Assembly (NCBI GenBank): GCA_966111775.1
Contig: CBHWBD010000007.1
Span: 1 to 64,000 of the forward strand
From: Pelomonas sp966111775
Lineage (GTDB): Bacteria; Pseudomonadota; Gammaproteobacteria; Burkholderiales; Burkholderiaceae_C
DNA length: 64,000 nucleotides
Direction of reading: 5' to 3'
Shown: one piece after another, positions 59,131 to 64,000 of the stretch
Position numbering within the stretch: position 1 is the stretch's first letter
Layout of the letters: each line of letters starts with the position of its first letter
Translations under genes and position numbers: made by a program
Notes under the pieces: model-generated
What the model was told of the DNA's origin: nothing
The model's database searches: none
What the model saw: the letters and a program-made list of their open reading frames with translations, nothing else

Positions 59131-59268
59131 TTTGCCATGAACACCGCTTTCGGCCTACCTGGAAGGCCTGCCAGTGATTCAGACACTCTCGCCGCTGTAG
59201 ATTTGCAGTGGGGGCGCCGGTCTTGGTCCGCATCCGCCACAAGAGCGGAAGCCGTTGGGAGCTGAACG

Positions 59269-59508
59269 ATGTATCAGCAGCGCATTGAAGAGAAACACCG
59301 CGAACTTGAGGACGCGCAAATCATGCTGCGGGCCGCACGCAAGGCCGCACTGGATGCCGAAGGGAGGGACCGCATATCCGGATCCCAATTGGTTGAGCTT
59401 CGGCTGGAGCTGACCCGCGCGGAGGAAAACGTCTTCTGGCTGAGTGCCGAGCTCGACGCCTTGAATGAGCTGCAGGCCGAGCATCTTGAAGCCATGCGGA
59501 TTTGGTGA
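59269..59508 (+). CDS. Small coiled-coil protein, unknown function
   Basis: A 79-residue charged protein. Heptad-like Leu/Ala/Glu/Arg spacing runs almost end to end (RELEDAQIMLRAARKAALDAE and LVELRLELTRAEENVFWLSAELDAL). There are no Cys residues and no signal peptide. A GGGAG site lies 7 nt before the ATG. It stands between lysS and the SOS-controlled gene. I do not recognise a family; coding is supported by its start site and codon bias. Confidence 0.6.
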   Translation: MYQQRIEEKHRELEDAQIMLRAARKAALDAEGRDRISGSQLVELRLELTRAEENVFWLSAELDALNELQAEHLEAMRIW

Positions 59509-59559
59509 GCGAGCCACCCGTTCGGGTGCACTCCTCAGATGCTGCCAGGGCATCGCAAA

Positions 59560-59579
59560 TACTGTTTTTTTATACAGTA
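59560..59579 (+). promoter_or_regulatory. LexA-binding SOS box
   Basis: TACTG-N10-CAGTA exactly matches the E. coli-type LexA operator outline, with an AT-only spacer (TTTTTTTATA). The symmetry extends one or two bases further on both sides (AATACTG ... CAGTATT, 59558-59581). It ends 30 nt before the GTG of the SRAP-family gene, so LexA binding would block that promoter. Confidence 0.88.
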
Positions 59580-59609
59580 TTATTTGCCTCGAATCGTCAA
59601 GGAACTCGC

Positions 59610-60410
59610 GTGCGCAGCAACCACGAACCCGTCACCGATGCCGACCGGCTGCTTTCGACGTTCGGCGTGACCTTGCCGGCTGGCGCCGAGCTGGGTCGGC
59701 CCGACAGCACCGACGTCATGGCCCCGTTCATCGTCCAGGCCCCGCACCCGGTCGCCGACGCGCTGGGCGACGTCAACGTCGGCACGTGGGGGCTGCGGCC
59801 CGCCTTGGCGCAGCACATCAGCACGACCACCCAGACTCGGCACTGCCGCGTCGAAACGATGAAATCGGACCCGACCTTCCGGGAAAGCTGGTGGTCCGGC
59901 CGGCGCTGCATCGTTCCCGCGGAGCGGCTGACCGAATGGTGCTACGCCTGCGGCCGGCCTGGCCTGTGGAGCGTCCACCGCACGGACGAGCAGCCGATGG
60001 GGCTGGCAGGCCTGTGGAAGGCCTGGACGAGCCCGACGGGTGAGACGCTGCAATCGTTCTGCGTGCTGACCCTCAACGCCGAGGGGCATGACGTCTTCGA
60101 TCGCCTGAAGCACCCGACGCACGAGAAGCGCATGCCGGTGATCCTGCCCGTCCAGGCTCAGCGGCAGTGGCTTCAGGGCACGGGGGCACAGGCAGAACGG
60201 CTGCTCGTTCGCTTCCCGGCCGAGCAACTGCATGCCTTCCCACTGGAGCCCGCGAGTGGGCCTTCGCGACTCGACGGGCCCGATGAAGCGGACATGTTCG
60301 CGGACGAATGGTGGGCCACCGCGCCCCAGGTGTCGCGCAAGAAGCGTCTCGTCGCGAGGCGCAAGCCGGTCGATGTGCCCGCGCCGACCACGGGCGACCT
60401 GTTCGGCTGA
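59610..60410 (+). CDS. SRAP/YedK-family SOS-associated protein with altered active site
   Basis: A 266-residue SRAP (DUF159) protein. Family members bind abasic sites in single-stranded DNA through Cys2 once Met1 is removed. The start is GTG at 59610, placed 30 nt after the LexA box. The protein then reads R2-S-N-H-E-P: the Cys2 codon position holds CGC (Arg). The YedK NARVET block (Asn75) is here HCRVET, with His78. Counterparts of Glu105 (E109 in RLTEW) and His160 (H171 in HEKRMPVIL) are kept. The C-terminal tail is basic (RKKRLVARRKP). It is DNA-damage inducible by operator; whether it still crosslinks DNA is doubtful. Confidence 0.87.
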   Translation: MRSNHEPVTDADRLLSTFGVTLPAGAELGRPDSTDVMAPFIVQAPHPVADALGDVNVGTWGLRPALAQHISTTTQTRHCRVETMKSDPTFRESWWSGRRCIVPAERLTEWCYACGRPGLWSVHRTDEQPMGLAGLWKAWTSPTGETLQSFCVLTLNAEGHDVFDRLKHPTHEKRMPVILPVQAQRQWLQGTGAQAERLLVRFPAEQLHAFPLEPASGPSRLDGPDEADMFADEWWATAPQVSRKKRLVARRKPVDVPAPTTGDLFG

Positions 60411-60412
60411 CA

Positions 60413-60517
60413 CTAGGCCACAGCTGCCGGCGCCTTCCCTGCAATGATCATCGCCAGCACCTCGTCCTCGGTCACATCGGCCGTGCGGCAGGTGGCGACA
60501 GGGCGGCCGTTCTTCAT
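60413..60517 (-). pseudogene. Truncated 3' end of a sugar ABC-transporter ATPase gene
   Basis: Thirty-four codons plus a TAG, reading MKNGRPVATCRTADVTEDEV and onward, match the C terminus of the intact ATPase gene at 62973-63716 (MKNGRPVATCRTQDVTEDEV). At DNA level 85 of 94 bases agree by my count between 60429-60522 and 62986-63079, after which similarity stops sharply. It is a gene end without a gene, separated from the intact copy by hipBA. Confidence 0.85.
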
Positions 60518-60522
60518 GACCA
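60429..60522. repeat. Direct repeat, copy 1 (ABC ATPase 3' end)
   Basis: A 94-bp segment matching 62986-63079 in the same orientation with no gaps and nine mismatches by eye. The two copies flank the hipBA region, their starts 2,557 bp apart. Confidence 0.85.
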
Positions 60523-60547
60523 CGCCTCGCGGCCGGAAGGTCGACCC

Positions 60548-60838
60548 TCAGCGCTTATCCAGCGCCTTGATCCGGGACCACGACTGCGCTTTGGATAGCG
60601 TCGTCATCTGCATCGCCCTCATGCAGGCGTCGAGCCGATGGGGGCGCTCCCGCAGGTCCTGAACGGCCTTGGTCAGGCCGGTTTCGATGCTGTCGCCATC
60701 GGCCGTCGCCGCCTTGGCGATGGCGGCGCGCAGCAGTGCCTTGGGCGGCTGCATCATGACCAGATCAATCAGGTAACGGCTGAAGACGCTGTCGTCACGC
60801 CAGCGATCCGACCAGTGATTTCGCCGCCGCCAGCACAA
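60548..60838 (-). CDS. Hypothetical protein downstream of hipA
   Basis: An open frame of up to 96 codons. The segment LVMMQPPKALLRAAIAKAATADGDSIETGLTKAVQDLRERPHRLDACMRAM looks protein-like (helical, mixed charge), but no family is recognised and the N-terminal part (CWRRRNHWSDRW) may not be translated; a start at an internal Met (LVMM) is possible. It follows hipA by 25 nt. It could be a remnant of a longer gene. Confidence 0.35.
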   Translation of the reverse strand: MCWRRRNHWSDRWRDDSVFSRYLIDLVMMQPPKALLRAAIAKAATADGDSIETGLTKAVQDLRERPHRLDACMRAMQMTTLSKAQSWSRIKALDKR

Positions 60839-60863
60839 GTTGCAGGAGCGCTTCTCCGCGCTC

Positions 60864-62222
60864 TTAAAGGTACTTTTCCTTCAAGCGCGCAGCGTCCGCC
60901 ACTAACTGCGTGAGCCGCTGGGACTGTTTCGCCACACAACCGGCGATGCCCTGTACGAAGGCACGCTCGACTTCGCCTTCGTAGGCGGCGTCTTCAGCCT
61001 GAGCCGTAGCCGCTGCTTCGGCAAGCTTTGCCAGCCGCTGGCCTTCCCGGCGCATCAGCTTGCGGTCGATGCCGCAGCGTGCGGCGAAGTCGGCCAAGGC
61101 GAAGGGCGACACCTCGGCGTGACTGAATACGTCGCCGTAGGCCATGGCCAGTTCAGCGTCGAGTGCGTCGTACTGCAGGACGCTCATCAGGTCGTACCAA
61201 GGCGTCGGTTCAAGGAGGCCGCCCGGGCGCACGAAGAACGAGTAATTCTTGCCGTGCGCGTCGCTGTTGCCAATCAGGAACTGGAAGAGCGCCCAACGGA
61301 GCATGGTCAGCCTGGAGGCGGCTTTGTTGGCCGTGATGTCGGCACAGCCGAACAGGCGTTCGAAGCTCACGCCGTCTCGAATGTTACGCACTGCCTCGGC
61401 GCTGCCCAGGTTGCGCTCGTACTTGTACGTCAAGGGCAGGTCGCAGGCCTGGCAGGCGTCGATGATGTGCCGGCGGAGAACCCGCGGCTGGCCGCCGACG
61501 TTCCGGACCTCGCGGTCAAAGCGCCGCACGACCAGCACGGGCCGAGGCGTGCGCAGCAACTCCACCTCGGCAGCCGGTAGGCCCATACGGCGGGCGAGCG
61601 ACATGCAGAAGTGTTCATTGACCGCCAGGTGGGGCGTCGTCGGGTTGGTGGCGTCGGGTTTGAGGATGTGCGTCGACGCCAGTCGCTGCCCATTCACCAG
61701 GAAGAGGCGCCCGCCCTGGCTCAGCGGTCGGTCGAGGTAGACCAGCAGTTTGTCCTGCAGTCCTGCCACCGACATGCGCACCTTGCCATCCCACACCGTC
61801 AGCGGCACGTGCGCTCTCTCAGCGATGCGTTGGTCGAGTTCGTGCCGGGGGATTTCTCGCAAGACGGGTTCGCTCTCCGCCTGTGCCGCTGCAGCGCCGC
61901 CCGTGAACCGCAGGGCGCCCGCTGTCTCGGCGCCCAGGGCCCAGATGAGACCGAAGATGTTGCTCTTGGCCAGGCCGTTGTAGGCGACGGCCACATCCAG
62001 GGCCCTGCCTTCGGGTAACAGATGCTCGATGAAGCGCTTGACGGAAGCAGACGGGTAGTCGGCCGGCGGACGCGTCAGGGGCAGGGCCGGCGACAGGGGG
62101 AAGGACTGCGTGTCAGCAACCCAAGGCTCGACATAGCTCAGACTCCAGCGGTCGTCGCGACCCTCATGTTCGATAGTCGCAACTCGGGTCTCTTCCGCCC
62201 AGACATGCAGCGCGTGGGCCAT
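60864..62222 (-). CDS. hipA: HipA-family serine/threonine kinase toxin
   Basis: A 452-residue HipA-like kinase. In E. coli HipA phosphorylates glutamyl-tRNA synthetase and triggers persistence. Motifs are SVAGLQDKLLV (N-terminal kinase lobe, P-loop-like), STHILKPD (ATP-contact Lys), NEHFCMSLARRMG, VVRRFDRE, LFQFLIGNSDAHGKNYS (catalytic Asp and Asn) and YDLMSVLQY (metal-binding Asp). It begins 10 nt after the hipB stop, as expected for a toxin-antitoxin operon. Its size is normal. Confidence 0.92.
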   Translation of the reverse strand: MAHALHVWAEETRVATIEHEGRDDRWSLSYVEPWVADTQSFPLSPALPLTRPPADYPSASVKRFIEHLLPEGRALDVAVAYNGLAKSNIFGLIWALGAETAGALRFTGGAAAAQAESEPVLREIPRHELDQRIAERAHVPLTVWDGKVRMSVAGLQDKLLVYLDRPLSQGGRLFLVNGQRLASTHILKPDATNPTTPHLAVNEHFCMSLARRMGLPAAEVELLRTPRPVLVVRRFDREVRNVGGQPRVLRRHIIDACQACDLPLTYKYERNLGSAEAVRNIRDGVSFERLFGCADITANKAASRLTMLRWALFQFLIGNSDAHGKNYSFFVRPGGLLEPTPWYDLMSVLQYDALDAELAMAYGDVFSHAEVSPFALADFAARCGIDRKLMRREGQRLAKLAEAAATAQAEDAAYEGEVERAFVQGIAGCVAKQSQRLTQLVADAARLKEKYL

Positions 62223-62232
62223 GCTTGCCGCC

Positions 62233-62535
62233 TCACGCCTCGCGGTGGCTCGCGGGCGCCGACGGGCTGTTTGTGGCAGCCTCGCGGGCCCAAGGGTGCT
62301 CTTTGGGCAGCACCATCAGCGCCAGGCCCAGACCGTCGAGCACGGTCATCGCCTTGTCCAGGCGCACCGACCCTTGGCCGTTCTCGAGCCGGGACATCAG
62401 ATCCACCGATACGCCAAGCAGACCGGCGGCATCGTCGATGCGCAGCGACTGCGACTTGCGGCGCTCGCGCACAATCGGGCCCAGCTCTGGGGCTGACTTC
62501 AGCAGGGTCGGGTGGCGGCGGGACGCATCAGTCAT
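62233..62535 (-). CDS. hipB: HipB-family XRE antitoxin/repressor
   Basis: A 100-residue protein with an XRE helix-turn-helix at about residues 20-75: LGPIVRERRKSQSLRIDDAAGLLGVSVDLMSRLENGQGSVRLDKAMTVLDGLGL. It would bind HipA and repress its own operon. Two identical-spacing palindromes lie upstream. A short Ala/Ser/Pro tail follows, as in HipB proteins where the tail is proteolysed. Confidence 0.88.
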   Translation of the reverse strand: MTDASRRHPTLLKSAPELGPIVRERRKSQSLRIDDAAGLLGVSVDLMSRLENGQGSVRLDKAMTVLDGLGLALMVLPKEHPWAREAATNSPSAPASHREA

Positions 62536-62580
62536 TTCGGAGTTTCAGTTACTTCGATCTTGAGCAGAAGCTTTCAGAGT

Positions 62581-62603
62581 CAATTTCTGCTTTTCCGAAA
62601 TTG
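62581..62603 (-). promoter_or_regulatory. hipBA operator 1 overlapping a TACAAT -10
   Basis: CAATTTC-N9-GAAATTG is a perfect 7-9-7 palindrome. On the minus strand TACAAT (62600-62605) overlaps its edge and resembles a -10 box about 65 nt before the hipB ATG, fitting autorepression by HipB. Confidence 0.65.
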
Positions 62604-62630
62604 TAGCCAAACACTGCAAATCAACAGCGA

Positions 62631-62653
62631 GAATTTCGTCAAATCAGAAATTC
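62631..62653 (-). promoter_or_regulatory. hipBA operator 2
   Basis: GAATTTC-N9-GAAATTC, a perfect 7-9-7 palindrome sharing the AATTTC-N9-GAAATT core with operator 1. The centres are 50 bp apart, close to five helical turns, so two repressor dimers would lie on the same DNA face. Confidence 0.6.
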
Positions 62654-62921
62654 AGCGCCATTCCGGTCGTTCTGGCGTTGTGCGTCAGCGGCTGGGCCCT
62701 GAACGTTCCGCCAGCGCCCGGACGGTAGCGTGGCCGACTCGCCCATTGAGGCCCAAGCTGTTTCGAGTGCCTCGACGGCTCGCGGAGCACTCGGCACGCT
62801 CATAGGGCGTCCGGGTCACCCTCAGGTGACGCAGTCGCATTGCTTGCGCAGGTCGACAGTCTGACGACAAGGCTTCGGCCCGGCGTTGGCCGGCGAAGCA
62901 ACGTCGTAACGCGGTCGGTTT
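62654..62921. other. Non-coding stretch between hipBA promoter and ABC gene
   Basis: No credible gene is seen. An open minus-strand frame (62685-62969) is Arg/Ser-rich with no codon bias and runs through the inverted repeat. The base composition differs from flanking genes, and the region may be the boundary of an inserted module. Confidence 0.4.
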
Positions 62922-62967
62922 GTTTCTCATTCTGTTCGTAATCGACCGATTGAACAAAATGAGAAAC
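62922..62967. repeat. 16-bp inverted repeat next to the ABC ATPase stop
   Basis: GTTTCTCATTCTGTTC (62922-62937) and GAACAAAATGAGAAAC (62952-62967) are complementary except for one position, with a 14-nt loop. No T tract follows on either strand, so it is not a typical terminator. It marks the junction between the hipBA segment and the intact ABC gene and could be a recombination or repressor site. Confidence 0.6.
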
Positions 62968-62972
62968 AACGA

Positions 62973-63716
62973 TCACTGAGTGACGGGCGCCTTGCCTGCA
63001 ATGATCATTGCCAGCACCTCGTCCTCGGTCACATCCTGCGTACGGCAGGTGGCCACGGGCCGGCCGTTCTTCATGACCATCAGTCGGCTGGACAACGCGA
63101 ACACGTCCGGCATGTCGTGGGTGACCAGCAGGATGCCCACGCCCTCGGCGCTCAGCCGCCGGATCAGGTCGTGCACCATGGCCGTCTCGGCGGGGCCGAG
63201 AGCCGCGCAAGGCTCGTCCATGATCAGCACACGGGCCTTGAACTGCAGGGCCCGCGCGATGGCCACGACCTGACGCTGGCCGCCCGACAGGGACATCACC
63301 GGGTCGGCGATGTTCTTGAAGTTGGGGTTCAGCCGGGCGAACAGCGGCACGGCGGCGGCGCGCATGGCGGCGTCGTCGAGCAGGCCCAGGCGGGTGCGCA
63401 TTTCGCGGCCGAGGAAGAGGTTGGCGACCGAGTCGAGGTTGTCGGCCAGGGCCAGCTTCTGGTGGATGGTCTCGATGCCGACGGCGCGGGAATCGGCCGG
63501 GCTCGCGAACTTCACAGGCTGGCCGTTCAGCAGCAACTCGCCACCGTCGAAAGGCAGCGCGCCCGCCAGCATCTGCATCAGCGTGGACTTGCCGGCACCG
63601 TTGTGGCCCAGCACGGCCAGCACCTCGCCGGGCGCCAGGCTCAAGCTGACGCCGTCGACCGCATGCACGCCGCCAAAGGATTTGCGCGCCTCGCGCACTT
63701 CAAGCAAAGCGCTCAT
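62973..63716 (-). CDS. Sugar ABC-transporter ATP-binding protein
   Basis: A 247-residue single-domain ATPase of the ribose/fructose (FrcA-like) import family. Walker A is GHNGAGKST near residue 37, the Q-loop is in IETIHQKLAL, the signature is LSGGQRQ, Walker B is VLIMDEPCAALG and the switch His is in LVTHDMPD. Its start overlaps the permease stop by 4 nt. The substrate is not decided here. Its last 34 codons are duplicated at 60413-60517. Confidence 0.9.
   Translation of the reverse strand: MSALLEVREARKSFGGVHAVDGVSLSLAPGEVLAVLGHNGAGKSTLMQMLAGALPFDGGELLLNGQPVKFASPADSRAVGIETIHQKLALADNLDSVANLFLGREMRTRLGLLDDAAMRAAAVPLFARLNPNFKNIADPVMSLSGGQRQVVAIARALQFKARVLIMDEPCAALGPAETAMVHDLIRRLSAEGVGILLVTHDMPDVFALSSRLMVMKNGRPVATCRTQDVTEDEVLAMIIAGKAPVTQ
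62986..63079. repeat. Direct repeat, copy 2 (inside intact ABC ATPase gene)
   Basis: This is the partner of 60429-60522 and lies inside the 3' end of the intact ATPase gene. Coding sense is the same in both copies. Confidence 0.85.
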
Positions 63717-64000
63717 TTCTGCACCACACGGTCAAACACAACGGCGGCCACCAGCACCTGGCCGAGCACGACCATGCGCCAGCCTATGGCCACATCGGTC
63801 AGCAGCAGACCGCTGTCGATGCTCTGGATGATGAGGGCGCCCAGCACCGTGCCGCCGACGCTGCCGCTGCCACCGGCCAGGCTGACGCCGCCGATGACGG
63901 CCGCCGCGATGACGGTCAGCTCCATGCCCGTGCCCATCGAGTTGGTGCCGGCATTCAGGCGCGCCATCGCGACGATGGCGGCCAGCGCGACGAGCGCGGC
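63713..64000 (-). CDS. Sugar ABC-transporter permease, C-terminal part
   Basis: The 3' part of an RbsC/BPD_transp_2 family permease; the start lies beyond the right edge. The visible 95 codons include GMELTVIAAAVIGGVSLAGGSGSVGGTVLGALII, the conserved EAA-like loop region of this family, then the last transmembrane helix (GWRMVVLGQVLVAAVVFDRV). It is coupled to the ATPase gene. Confidence 0.88.
   Translation of the reverse strand, partial: AALVALAAIVAMARLNAGTNSMGTGMELTVIAAAVIGGVSLAGGSGSVGGTVLGALIIQSIDSGLLLTDVAIGWRMVVLGQVLVAAVVFDRVVQK

Noticed and set aside
59098..60640. Short shared peptide-level match (RLDACM) between the reverse strand of the lysS terminator region and the 60548 ORF
   Set aside because: Only about 15 of 18 bases agree, one copy lies in a hairpin, and no flanking similarity was seen; probably chance.
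62685..62969. 94-codon minus-strand frame upstream of hipB
   Set aside because: Arg/Ser-rich, no codon bias or family resemblance, crosses a strong inverted repeat, and has no credible ribosome site.
1..64000. CRISPR arrays, tRNA, rRNA, insertion sequences
   Set aside because: No regularly spaced repeats, no cloverleaf or rRNA signature, and no transposase-like protein were recognised in either strand.

Overview
The window is high-GC DNA from a betaproteobacterium. Gene content and order (fab/rpmF/yceD block, maf followed by an RsmI-like methylase, zinc-free L32, TAGAAT-type promoters) point to Burkholderiales, probably the Roseateles/Rubrivivax/Leptothrix side. That placement is an inference from gene content; no rRNA or tRNA gene is visible. 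The coding is dense, with long same-strand runs joined by ATGA/GTGA overlaps.

Layout. (1) 1-5565, minus strand: fatty-acid and phospholipid initiation operon yceD-rpmF-plsX-fabH-fabD-fabG-acpP-fabF (fabF cut by the window edge). (2) 5598-8400: maf, a tetrapyrrole-methylase-family SAM methyltransferase and an RhlE-type DEAD-box helicase. (3) 8438-24483: surface-polysaccharide cluster I, with a WecA/MraY-type initiating transferase, a four-SLBB export protein, a Wzz-like co-polymerase, a three-enzyme UDP-GlcNAc to UDP-L-RhaNAc/L-QuiNAc route, glycosyltransferases, a Wzy-like polymerase and two paralogous Wzx flippases. (4) 24643-27859, plus strand: small membrane protein, alkaline-phosphatase-superfamily membrane enzyme and sulfotransferase. 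(5) 27864-38240, minus strand: complete type II secretion operon G-H-I-J-K-L-M-C-D-E-F. (6) 38348-42099: a secreted, Asn/Ser/Thr-rich protein, divergent from an HMW1C-type cytoplasmic N-glycosyltransferase (GT41). (7) 42105-48483: seven more plus-strand genes continuing the N-glycosyltransferase operon (sugar aminotransferase, WbqC, two beta-propeller glycosidase-like proteins, GNAT, methyltransferase, FAD protein). (8) 48473-57499, minus strand: polysaccharide cluster II (APS kinase, secreted protein, WbpM/PglF-type dehydratase, PglC-type phosphoglycosyltransferase, PglE-type aminotransferase, two GT4 enzymes, hexapeptide acyltransferase, third flippase). (9) 57544-60410: lysS, a small coiled-coil protein, and an SRAP/YedK-family protein under a perfect LexA box. 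(10) 60413-64000, minus strand: a hipBA toxin-antitoxin module lying between a truncated and an intact copy of the 3' end of a sugar ABC ATPase gene, then the ATPase and the edge of its permease.

How the parts fit. Clusters I and II supply nucleotide sugars, two different initiating phosphoglycosyltransferases, assembly glycosyltransferases, flippases, polymerase and export machinery for surface glycans. A sulfotransferase and an APS kinase suggest that one glycan is sulfated. The most unusual unit is the centre. A 622-residue HMW1C-family N-glycosyltransferase heads an eight-gene operon and faces a Sec-exported protein with 18 N-X-S/T sequons in its mature part. Type II secretion genes follow that protein on the same strand beyond a strong terminator. 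This is a plausible, testable cytoplasmic N-glycosylation system for a surface or secreted protein.
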